This document shows, in pieces, positions 31,991 to 39,511 of a DNA stretch of 39,511 bases. The translations under genes were made by a program, and so were the position numbers. The first letter of the stretch is position 1. Every line of letters starts with the position of its first letter. Origin of the DNA: JACCTH01 sp036556085 (lineage in GTDB: Bacteria; Actinomycetota; Acidimicrobiia; Spongiisociales; ZC4RG35); the NCBI GenBank assembly GCA_036556085.1, contig DATBKE010000022.1, positions 1-39,511 on the forward strand, in the 5' to 3' direction. The notes under the pieces are model-generated. The model worked only from the letters and a program-made list of their open reading frames with translations, searched no databases and was not told where the DNA came from.

Positions 31991-33252
31991 TTGACCCAGC
32001 GGTCGAATTCGCCCGGTTCGAGAGGCCCTACTACTCCCATCACGCGAGGGCCCGTATAGACGGCCTCCGCCACTTCCTTCACCGAATCGAGCGTTACCGC
32101 TTCGATGCGGGCAATGCGCTGATCGATCGAGAGATGGGTCCCGCCGTTGATCTCGTCACGCCCCAATCGCACCATCCGGCTGTTGGGGTCCTCCATCGAA
32201 AGGGCCAAACCGCCTCGCAGCGATCCCTTGGCTCGCTCCAATTCCTCTTCACTGATCCCCTCCGCCAGAACGAGTTCGATCTCGTCCTGAATCAGCTGCA
32301 AACAGGTGTCGGCTTGATCGGGCACCGTTCCCACATATACCCCCCAGCCTCCCGTCTCGGCATGCGCCATCCTGAATGAGTAGACCGAGTAAGCCAAGCC
32401 CCGCTCCTCTCTGATCTTCAGGAACAGGCGCGACGACATTCCTCCCCCGAGGATGTGGTTGAGAACGTCGAATGAGAACCGACGATCGTCCTTGCGGTCC
32501 AAAGCCAGGCCCCCGATTACAAAGTTGACCTGCTCGGTCTCACGGCCGACCGACCGCACCAACGGCTCGAGAGTCGGCGCTGAGAATGAGTGATCCACCG
32601 CGTTTCCCCGCCAATCTCCGAACAGCTCCGCGACCATGCCCACCGCTTCCTCGTGCGATACCGACCCCGCCATCGCCACCACCGTCGATCCAGCCCCGTA
32701 GCGGCGCTGCCAGTAACCGTGCAGGTCTTCACGTCCCATGGCATGGATCGACTCGCGGGTCCCGAGAACCGGACCCTCCAGCGGGTGGCCGGCGAACAGC
32801 GCCTGCGTGAACTCCTCGAACGCGACGTCAGACGGGTCGTCGTCATTCATGTTGATCTCTTCGATTACGACCTGGCGCTCCGTATCGATCTCATTGGGTC
32901 GAAAGGCCGGTCGCTGCAACATCTCGGCCAGGAGGTCAAGGCCGACTCGGAGGTCGGAATCCAAGAGCCGGGCCCAGAAACAGGTGTTGTCCTTCGAAGT
33001 GAAAGCATTTGACTCGGCTCCAATGGCATCGAAGGTCTCGGCGATCATGCGGGCGGAGTACCGCTCAGACCCCTTGAAGAGCAGGTGTTCGAGGAAGTGA
33101 GAGGCCCCCGCCTCTTTGAGCTCCTCATCACGGGCCCCGGTATCGATCCAGCAACCCACCGCCACCGAACGCACCCAGGGCATCGCCTCGGTGATGACCC
33201 GGAGACCGCTGGGGAGGGTCGTTAGCTCATAATGAGACTTTGGCGAGGCCAT
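31987..33252 (-). CDS. M16-family zinc peptidase (processing peptidase-like)
   Basis: The inverted zinc motif HxxEH is His52-x-x-Glu55-His56 (SHFLEHLLFKG), and the third ligand glutamate is E131 or E132 in ERQVVIEEIN. 421 residues with two M16 half-domains, as in mitochondrial processing peptidase beta and the bacterial relatives next to dapB or pnp. Substrates are unknown. It leads the two-gene operon with dapB and is divergent from the VWA gene, with 74 nt between them if that gene starts at 33327. Confidence 0.93.
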   Translation of the reverse strand: MASPKSHYELTTLPSGLRVITEAMPWVRSVAVGCWIDTGARDEELKEAGASHFLEHLLFKGSERYSARMIAETFDAIGAESNAFTSKDNTCFWARLLDSDLRVGLDLLAEMLQRPAFRPNEIDTERQVVIEEINMNDDDPSDVAFEEFTQALFAGHPLEGPVLGTRESIHAMGREDLHGYWQRRYGAGSTVVAMAGSVSHEEAVGMVAELFGDWRGNAVDHSFSAPTLEPLVRSVGRETEQVNFVIGGLALDRKDDRRFSFDVLNHILGGGMSSRLFLKIREERGLAYSVYSFRMAHAETGGWGVYVGTVPDQADTCLQLIQDEIELVLAEGISEEELERAKGSLRGGLALSMEDPNSRMVRLGRDEINGGTHLSIDQRIARIEAVTLDSVKEVAEAVYTGPRVMGVVGPLEPGEFDRWVK

Positions 33253-33326
33253 CGGCCGGGAGTGTAAGGGTGGGGCGAAGGCTTGCCGGAATCCGTGGTT
33301 TGACGCCGGTGAGACAATGACCCCTT

Positions 33327-35399
33327 ATGCGCGCCCGTCCCAGCTCCCAACGATCGACCTTCATGCGCGATCTTCTCTCCCCCGAGGAGAAGGCGATCGA
33401 GGCCGTCGTCGCCCGCTACCAGAGAGTGGCGCCGGCAGTCACCCGCTTTGCCCGCTCGCTCTCCGGAAACGACAAGCTCCGCGTCATCCTCGGGCCTGAC
33501 GCCGCTGCCTCCGATCAGGAGATCGTCTGCGACCCCCGCCTTTTTCAGGCCGCCACCAACCGCGAGGCCCCCGTTACGGCCGCCGAGATGGCTCTGGCTT
33601 CGGCCATGCACGAGGTGGTGCACCTGATCTCCTCCAACTTCGACGATCCCGATTCTCCGGACAGCTCCACCGATTTACTCGATCATCTTGAGAAAGAAGG
33701 AGGCCCGGTAGCCGAGGTTCTCTTCTTCAACCTGGAGGACGCCCGCCAGGAGGTTCAGGGGTTGGCCAACTATCCGGGGGTTCGCTCGGTCCTCACCGAC
33801 ATCTATCAGTCGGCGATCTCGGCCGCCGTCTCCAAAGCCGGCCCTCTCGGGCAATTTGCCCTCGGCTGCTTTCTTTATTGCGGCGACTACATCGAGCGCG
33901 AGGCCTTCGAACGAAGAGTCACCTCGCGGGCCCAACAGGCGCTCTCGCATGCTCATCCCCTCTGCCGCAAGGCCGCCAGCGCAGACGATCCGATGGCCGT
34001 GGTCGAACTCGCGCTGGAGCTGCTGGCAATTGCTCGCGATTACGGGCTCCTCAATTCGGTGCGCGAGGAAGGCACCCAAGCCCAGCAGCGGATGCAGCAA
34101 AGACAGGACGCCGAGGATGCCGCCGACGGCGCCGACATGGTCCGGCTTCCCAGTCCCTCAGTTCAAAGCGCCGAGAGCTACCACGATGTCGAGCGGGCCA
34201 CGGAGGCCCGGGCGGGTCTTTCCGATCGAAAGGGCGCCTCGGAGCTGGCGGGAGACGCCTCCACCGATCAACTCCTTCGCGTGAGCGAAGCCCCCACTGT
34301 CTATCTCCCGACCGGGATGGGGGGAAAACTCATCGTGACCCCGGCGCCGGTCGCTTTTGCTCGCTTTGCCGAAAACGGCCGGCACGCGCTCGACGTGGCG
34401 GCCCGCCGCTGGGGAGTGGCGCAGCGCCAGGTTTCCGGCGAGCTTTATCCCTTGTTCGCCGCCAACCAAAGAAGGGGCCTGCGCTCGGGCTATGACCAGG
34501 GCGACGTCTCCCCCCACGCCGCCCTTTTCATCGGCGCCGGCCTCTACCAGCGAATGTACGAGCGAAGGGCCTCGCGCACCCGGCGCTCTTACGCGGTGAG
34601 CCTTCTAGTCGATGCCTCGGCATCGATGCTGCAGCCACGCAACCAGGGAAGGGACCGCCATCCCTGGGGCATGAGCGCGGCTCTGTTGGGAGCGATGACG
34701 CTCGCACGTCTTTGTCACGAACTCCAGGTCGACTTCGAGGTGTCCCTTTTCAATCGCGGCTTCGCTTCACGTCCCACCGACACCGAATGGACCTACACCC
34801 GGGCCGCCAGTCAGGCGGCCGCCGGCCTCCGCCAAACTCACGGCACCGCCGCCACCCGCCTCACCTCGACCATCAATCACTACCTGGTGAAGCCATTTGA
34901 TCGGCGCTGGCGCGACGCCGAGGCGGTCTTGGCCGGGATGTTCTGGACGGCGGCCGAACCGGCCCAAGCCGCCCTGGCCGCCCGTCGCAATCCCCGCGAG
35001 ACACCGCCGGTTTCGATGTTCGAGCGGGCCGCCAATGTCGACGAGTTCAACCTCATCCACGCCGCCGAAAGGATGGCCAAGCTCGGCGCTCAGGTGCGGG
35101 TGCTGGTGGTCCTGGCCGACGGGATGACACGAGGATCGGTAGAAGCGCTTACCTCCGCCGTCTCGGCTGTGGAGCGCTCGGGGACGATTGTTCTCGGGAT
35201 CGGCATCGGAGACGACACCGCCACCGGCGCCTATCACCGATTCGAGATCGTCAACCGTCCCGAAGAACTCACCCGGGCGATGGTGGAAGGCACGCGCAGT
35301 GCCTTGCGCCGTGGACTCGCACTCTGGGGCATCGACTCGTGGTGGCTGCGCCCCAACCGATACGAAACTCCCTATTTGCAGGAGGCAGTCAATGGCTGA
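33327..35399 (+). CDS. CobT/NorD-like VWA protein with an HExxH segment
   Basis: The C-terminal third is a von Willebrand A domain with the MIDAS motif D429-x-S431-x-S433 (LLVDASASM) and a later VLADGM strand. The N-terminal part has H95-E-V-V-H99 followed by L136-E-D-A-R-Q-E142; the second resembles the LEDAR(V/I)E motif of CobT and NorD, and together they look like a zinc-peptidase-type site. A low-complexity Gln/Asp-rich linker lies near 250-275. 690 residues from ATG 33327; ATG 33363 (MRDLLSPEEK) is an alternative and neither has a clear ribosome binding site. It overlaps the AAA ATPase gene by eight nt. No cobalamin or denitrification genes adjoin, so its target is unknown. Confidence 0.78.
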   Translation: MRARPSSQRSTFMRDLLSPEEKAIEAVVARYQRVAPAVTRFARSLSGNDKLRVILGPDAAASDQEIVCDPRLFQAATNREAPVTAAEMALASAMHEVVHLISSNFDDPDSPDSSTDLLDHLEKEGGPVAEVLFFNLEDARQEVQGLANYPGVRSVLTDIYQSAISAAVSKAGPLGQFALGCFLYCGDYIEREAFERRVTSRAQQALSHAHPLCRKAASADDPMAVVELALELLAIARDYGLLNSVREEGTQAQQRMQQRQDAEDAADGADMVRLPSPSVQSAESYHDVERATEARAGLSDRKGASELAGDASTDQLLRVSEAPTVYLPTGMGGKLIVTPAPVAFARFAENGRHALDVAARRWGVAQRQVSGELYPLFAANQRRGLRSGYDQGDVSPHAALFIGAGLYQRMYERRASRTRRSYAVSLLVDASASMLQPRNQGRDRHPWGMSAALLGAMTLARLCHELQVDFEVSLFNRGFASRPTDTEWTYTRAASQAAAGLRQTHGTAATRLTSTINHYLVKPFDRRWRDAEAVLAGMFWTAAEPAQAALAARRNPRETPPVSMFERAANVDEFNLIHAAERMAKLGAQVRVLVVLADGMTRGSVEALTSAVSAVERSGTIVLGIGIGDDTATGAYHRFEIVNRPEELTRAMVEGTRSALRRGLALWGIDSWWLRPNRYETPYLQEAVNG

Positions 35400-36387
35400 C
35401 CAGGTCTCGATCTCCGATCCCACCGGCATTGGTCCGCCAATCGCACTCGACCGCTTCGAGGTTCCTCGCAATCTCGAGGATCATCACCAACGGGTGGGGA
35501 AGATCCCCGAGCCCGATCCTCACTATGTCGATCTGGGGATGCTCTATCGGTTTGCTCAAATCGAAGCCGTCCGCCGGTCCGAGCCCGAAGGATTCGCCCC
35601 GCTCCATCTGGCCGTCCGGGGCCACATGGGAACCGGCAAAGACCACGACATCGAACAGTTCGCAGCCCATATGGGGCTCCCTTACTACCGGATCCCTCTC
35701 ACAGGCGAAGTCCGAGACGTCACCCTCATCGGATCCACCCGCCTCCACGGCGATGGCAAGGGTGGAACTGAGAGCCGATGGGAAGACGGAGACATCACGA
35801 GGGCGCTGCGAGGACCGGCCCTGCTCAATCTCTCGGAGTTGAACGCGGCCGGCGCCGAAACCCTCTTCGCCCTCCATGGGTTGCTCGATCGCTACGGGGC
35901 CCTCGACCTCCCCAATGGCGAAACCGTCCGTTTGCGTCCGGATGTCAGGGTGTTCGGCACTATGAACCCGACTGACATCCGCGACTACGCCGGGACCCAG
36001 ACTCTGAACAAAGCTTTTGCTGACCGATGGGTCATCTGGGAGAAGGGCTTCCCCGCCGCTGACCAGATCCAGGCGATGCTCCGCCGGCGGTATCCCTCGA
36101 TGAGAGACGACTATGTCGAGGCAATCGCCCGCCTGGCGATAGAAGTGAACGCCTCCTTCGTTGTCCCCGATGCCGCCACCCGCGTCGAATCGCCCCTCTC
36201 CTTACGGTCGGTGCTCGATCGAATCCCCACCGGCCTTCGGGTTTACCACTCGGAGACGGATCCGCTCCGACGGTCCTGGGAGGAGTTCGTCCTTCCCCAT
36301 GTCGATTCTTTCGACCGCGATCATTACGAGACGGTCTGGAATGCGGTCGTGCGCAAGGGTCCCGCCGCCACCCCCTTCGCCGCCTAG
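35392..36387 (+). CDS. CobS/MoxR-like AAA ATPase lacking both Walker Mg ligands
   Basis: The 331-residue protein aligns with CobS-type ATPases, but the Walker A reads GHMGTGKD (77-84), with Asp84 where Ser or Thr binds Mg, and the Walker B reads LLNLSE, with Ser148 in place of Asp. Lys83, Glu149, the sensor-1 Asn in FGTMNPTD and the arginine of NKAFADRW are kept. The DNA reads cleanly around both sites, with no frameshift. CobS/MoxR proteins normally remodel targets together with a VWA partner, here encoded eight nt upstream. Loss of both Mg ligands suggests nucleotide binding with little hydrolysis, or a variant mechanism. The start overlaps the end of the VWA gene, and its stop overlaps that of the convergent GTPase gene (CTAG). 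Confidence 0.8.
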   Translation: MADQVSISDPTGIGPPIALDRFEVPRNLEDHHQRVGKIPEPDPHYVDLGMLYRFAQIEAVRRSEPEGFAPLHLAVRGHMGTGKDHDIEQFAAHMGLPYYRIPLTGEVRDVTLIGSTRLHGDGKGGTESRWEDGDITRALRGPALLNLSELNAAGAETLFALHGLLDRYGALDLPNGETVRLRPDVRVFGTMNPTDIRDYAGTQTLNKAFADRWVIWEKGFPAADQIQAMLRRRYPSMRDDYVEAIARLAIEVNASFVVPDAATRVESPLSLRSVLDRIPTGLRVYHSETDPLRRSWEEFVLPHVDSFDRDHYETVWNAVVRKGPAATPFAA

Positions 36388-37964
36388 CTCCGGACGAATG
36401 CCGCGAAAAGTCGTTGGCGGGCCTCATCCAGGCGATCGAGGGGTGCAAAGGCGGTGTCGAAAACCGTGTTCTCCACCGCCTCGGTGACTCGAGCCGCCAC
36501 CAGGCGAGCCTGGCGTCTCCCGATCCAACCGGCGTGGATGGAAAGCACGGCCCCGAAGATGAAGCTGGCCACGAGGGAGGCCACCACCAGGACCAGAGGT
36601 ACCGGCACCGGCCCCAGATATGGCACCTCGACTGACGCCACCTCGATGCCACCAGGCCCGAAGATGATCGTCAAGTACCAGGCGATCGCGAAGAGCAGCA
36701 CGGCACCAAGGGCGAGCTGGATTGCTCCGATGAAGCCCCAGAGGAACGAACGGGGCGGGCGGGCGGCCTCCCGGCTCCGACGCGCCGCCTGATCTATGGC
36801 AGCGACAAGGCGCGCCTCGAGGTCATCCATCCCCAATGCCGTCATCGCCGGCGCCCGGGCGCCGGCCGGGAGTTTGGCCAGAGCATCGGTCACCACCCGT
36901 CGAATCGGATTGAGGATGTGACCGAGCGATCCTCGCCGACGCCAATTCATGAGGTAACCCTCCGGATCGGCCGTCCGCCGTCGAGTGCCGGTCAGCGAAG
37001 AGAGCAGGGCCAGTATGCGCACCAACAATGACCCCCCTTGTCTGCGGGCTCGGTTTTGAACCGCCGCCCGCACCTGCCGACCCACCCCGGCGGGATCGAC
37101 TACCGCGAGGGCTCCGGCCACCGCTCCCTGGTTTGCACTTTCCCGCGAATTTGGATCGACTAACGGCGACGGTGACGTTCCGGCTTCGATCCCGGCCTTA
37201 CTGGCCAGGGCCCTCAGAGCGGAGGTGGCATCCGTGGCGAGCTTGGCGGCCACCGCCGCCTTGCGGTCCGCGGCCCCAGCCAGATCGCGGCGGAGAGCTG
37301 CGACGCCCTGCCCGTTGCGAGCAGACAGCATCCGGATTGATGATCGGCTGATCCCGTCCATCGAGAGACGGCGGGCGAAGTCCTCCTCGAGAAGTCGCTG
37401 GTCCTCGTCTCCCAACCGATCGGCCTTGTTGAAAAGGAAGACCATCCGATCGCCATGAGCCGATAGCTGGCGCAAATATCCGTGGAGCCGCTCGTCGTCG
37501 TACTTTTCGGGATCGACCACCCAATAGAGGGCATCGATCCGAGGAAGCAAGGCATCAACTGTTGCCCGGTGGGCGACATTGACACTGTCGACGTCGGGTA
37601 GATCGATGATCGCCACGTCAGCCAGATCCCGATGCTGATGATCGACTACATCTTCGACCCCGACCCATTCCAGAAGCGGCTCGACCTCTTTGCGATCGTT
37701 CTCTTCGACCCAGGCGAGGGGACGCGCCGTCGTTGGCCTGATGGCGCGCACCTCGCTCACGTTGCTTTCGGCCAAGGCGTTGAGAAGGGACGACTTGCCC
37801 ACCCCGGTCCCACCGGCCAAAGCAATGACAAAGGTGTTGCCGGCGAATCCGGTCCGCTGCTCGATGAGGGCCGCCGTGCGTTCGGCGTCGGTGGTATCCA
37901 GACCGAGATCTCGTGCGGCTTCGGTTCCCTCGGCCAGAGCGGCCAGCGCTTCACTCAAGGTCAA
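36384..37964 (-). CDS. Membrane dynamin-like/YfjP-type GTPase
   Basis: The N-terminal G domain has G1 GGTGVGKS at 51-58, a PTT segment for G2 at 77-79, G3 in IIDLPDVDS and G4 NKAD in FLFNKADRL. A helical middle part follows, then two hydrophobic segments near 400-430 and 450-475 (FLWGFIGAIQLALGAVLLF and VPLVLVVASLVASFIFGAVL), giving a membrane hairpin typical of bacterial dynamin-like and YfjP proteins. 526 residues. It overlaps the next GTPase gene by four nt, so the two form an operon and probably a complex, as DynA/DynB and IniA/IniC do. Its own function is unknown. Confidence 0.8.
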   Translation of the reverse strand: MTLSEALAALAEGTEAARDLGLDTTDAERTAALIEQRTGFAGNTFVIALAGGTGVGKSSLLNALAESNVSEVRAIRPTTARPLAWVEENDRKEVEPLLEWVGVEDVVDHQHRDLADVAIIDLPDVDSVNVAHRATVDALLPRIDALYWVVDPEKYDDERLHGYLRQLSAHGDRMVFLFNKADRLGDEDQRLLEEDFARRLSMDGISRSSIRMLSARNGQGVAALRRDLAGAADRKAAVAAKLATDATSALRALASKAGIEAGTSPSPLVDPNSRESANQGAVAGALAVVDPAGVGRQVRAAVQNRARRQGGSLLVRILALLSSLTGTRRRTADPEGYLMNWRRRGSLGHILNPIRRVVTDALAKLPAGARAPAMTALGMDDLEARLVAAIDQAARRSREAARPPRSFLWGFIGAIQLALGAVLLFAIAWYLTIIFGPGGIEVASVEVPYLGPVPVPLVLVVASLVASFIFGAVLSIHAGWIGRRQARLVAARVTEAVENTVFDTAFAPLDRLDEARQRLFAAFVRS

Positions 37965-39511
37965 AGCGTCATCGCCTCGGTCCGCGCCTGGTCCGCAAGG
38001 CCGCGCAGCGTGGCGGCAAGATCCTTTTCCACCGGGCCGACGGCGTCTGCAAACCGTGTTTGCTCGCGGTGGAAAGCCTCGCTCAGCAATTCAGTGAGGC
38101 GTCCACGAGCCCGTTTGACGAAGGCGGCCACATTCGCTTCGCCGAAGATGGCTTCGAGAAGCTTCTGGTTGAGAAAAGCGGTGGCAGCGCCAATTCCAAC
38201 CTCGGTCCCGGTCAGCCCTCCGGTGTGGACGAAGACCGCGATCATCGCAGAGGTCCCGAGCACATTGAGGCCCACCGATGCTGCCTGGGCCCAGGCCTTG
38301 CGCTGCTGGCCGAGAGTCACGATTTCGCTCCCGATGGCCTCGCCCCAAGCGGCGAGCGACTCGCTCAGCCGCTCATCGAAACCATCGCTGGCAGCCATGA
38401 GGTCGGGCCGATCCGCCAGGGCTCGTTCCCCGAGAGGGTCCGCTGACCAGGTCGAGGACGTCCGGCGGGCTGCATCGTCGGCATGTCTGCGCGCGGAGGT
38501 GACCAGATCGGAGAATGCGGCCTCCCGCACCGGAGGGGCGGGCGGCGGAGGTTGGGTGCGGAACAAGTTCCGGATGGTGGCGGCGATCTTTCCCACCCCC
38601 TCGGCCAGAAATCTGGCCAGCGGGCCGGCGCGGACGAAATCGAGCCATTGCTGGAGCACCTCCGAACGGAGAAAGTCTCCGCTCTCAACTTCGTCGAGCA
38701 GTCTCCGCAGCCCCCGCTCATACGACCGGTCGACTTCCTCGAGAAGCGCCGCGGTCGCTTGCTGGTCCTTCTCGGTGGAGTCGGCAATTTCCTCGACTCC
38801 CCCGGGAAGGCCCTCGAGGGCGGTGACAAGGCCGCGGCGGGCGACGGCCCGGCGGATGGCGTCGTCGCTCCGGAGCGTGTCGATTGCGCTCGTGATCGGC
38901 GAAATCGCCTCTGCAGCGAGAGCGTCGCGTTCGGGGTCAAGCGCCCCCTCGGCAACGGATACCAGCTCCAGATCACCAAACGCTCCTTGGTTGTCGAGAC
39001 CACCCCGTGCGAGCAATGCCCGGAAGTCGGCCAGGACCTCGGTCTGTTCCTCCCTATTGATCGGCATCCGGTTGATGACCATTAGGAGAGGGACGCCACG
39101 CTGGCGGGCCCGATCGAGGACTAGCCATGGCACCTGGTCGGCGTAGCGGGTGACGGTGGTGACGAAGATGACCAGATCGGCCTTCTCGAGGAGATCGAGG
39201 GCCAGTTGGCGGTTGTGTTGCTCGACGCTGTCGAAGTCGGGAGAGTCGACAATCACCAATCCTTTTGGCACCGCGCGGTCGCTTTTGACGAGGAGGTTCG
39301 GATCGATGTCGATGCGGTCTTCGGGGTGGGCCAACGCCACCGGCTGGCGGGTGGTGGGCCGAAGCAATCCCGAAGGGCTCACCGCTCGGCCGGCCAGGGC
39401 ATTGAAGAGCGAAGACTTACCGGAGCCGGTCGACCCGAGAATGACGACAAAGAGCGGGGCCGCCAGATCCGATGCCCTCGGCAAGAGATAGCTTTCGACG
39501 TGGGTGCGAAG
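37961..39511 (-). CDS. Dynamin-like GTPase, 5'-partial at the right edge
   Basis: The frame runs off the window: upstream of TTG 39484 it reads LRTHVESYLLPRASD, a sequence that fits the lead into the G domain, so the real start is beyond 39511. G1 is GSTGSGKS, followed by RPTTR, a G3 DSPDFDS and a degenerate G4 (VINRMP, lacking the Asp of NKxD). A long helical region follows, with one amphipathic/hydrophobic stretch (NVLGTSAMIAVFVHTGGL) in the last third. Pairing with a second GTPase by a four-nt overlap is typical of actinobacterial dynamin-like pairs. At least 516 residues are visible. Confidence 0.78.
   Translation of the reverse strand, partial: LRTHVESYLLPRASDLAAPLFVVILGSTGSGKSSLFNALAGRAVSPSGLLRPTTRQPVALAHPEDRIDIDPNLLVKSDRAVPKGLVIVDSPDFDSVEQHNRQLALDLLEKADLVIFVTTVTRYADQVPWLVLDRARQRGVPLLMVINRMPINREEQTEVLADFRALLARGGLDNQGAFGDLELVSVAEGALDPERDALAAEAISPITSAIDTLRSDDAIRRAVARRGLVTALEGLPGGVEEIADSTEKDQQATAALLEEVDRSYERGLRRLLDEVESGDFLRSEVLQQWLDFVRAGPLARFLAEGVGKIAATIRNLFRTQPPPPAPPVREAAFSDLVTSARRHADDAARRTSSTWSADPLGERALADRPDLMAASDGFDERLSESLAAWGEAIGSEIVTLGQQRKAWAQAASVGLNVLGTSAMIAVFVHTGGLTGTEVGIGAATAFLNQKLLEAIFGEANVAAFVKRARGRLTELLSEAFHREQTRFADAVGPVEKDLAATLRGLADQARTEAMTL

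Noticed and set aside
38560..38571. GGAACAAGTTCC, LexA-box-like palindrome
   Set aside because: The half-sites are two rather than four bases apart and it lies deep inside a GTPase coding region.
37632..39146. Plus-strand open frame of 504 codons
   Set aside because: Shadow of the two GTPase genes; Arg/Ser/Ala-rich translation without domain features.

Overview
The window comes from a GC-rich actinobacterium, most likely of the class Acidimicrobiia (an inference from gene content, not a computed placement). The main clue is that most of it is the classical actinobacterial cluster dapB - dapA - rnj - ftsK - rimO - cinA - recA - miaB - miaA - dapF / lexA - LysM gene - nrdR. Mycothiol-type DinB proteins, SOS boxes of the CGAAC-N4-GTTCG type and GTG/TTG starts fit the same group. 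Almost all genes lie on the minus strand in tight operons with 1-8 nt overlaps. No rRNA, tRNA, CRISPR array, insertion sequence or phage gene was seen. No stretch over 300 nt lacks a gene.

Left end (1-8.5 kb): a membrane-anchored protein of unknown function, still open at the left edge, converges on nrdR and a small LysM protein. lexA is divergent from the LysM gene across three evenly spaced LexA boxes. dapF, miaA, miaB and rny form one operon (read right to left) behind recA. recA has a LexA box and, closer to the gene, a perfect match to the LexA-independent RecA-NDp promoter motif known from mycobacteria, so both arms of the DNA damage response meet here.

Middle (8.4-16.1 kb): one long minus-strand operon runs from an archaeal-type glyceraldehyde-3-phosphate dehydrogenase through a small unknown gene, a PHP phosphatase, a flavin reductase-like protein, rimO, cinA, thpR, a DinB-fold protein and a shikimate kinase-like protein to a small unknown gene next to recA.

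Central metabolic block (16.2-24.9 kb): an NsrR-like regulator and a three-domain copper nitrite reductase form a two-gene operon closed by a strong hairpin. Next come the glyoxylate shunt pair aceB-aceA, a 120-residue unknown protein, and E1alpha, E1beta and E2 of a 2-oxoacid dehydrogenase complex. With the gap and PHP genes, this block separates ftsK from rimO, which are close neighbours in many actinobacteria.

Right end (24.9-39.5 kb): ftsK, rnj and dapA, then a plus-strand thioredoxin/TPR chaperone gene and a cyclophilin gene with the 3' remnant of a DUF559-type gene between them, then dapB and an M16 peptidase. The last 6 kb holds the least ordinary material. A plus-strand pair encodes a VWA protein with an HExxH motif and a CobS-like AAA ATPase that has lost both Mg-binding Walker residues. 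It converges on a minus-strand pair of dynamin-like membrane GTPases, the last of which runs off the right edge.
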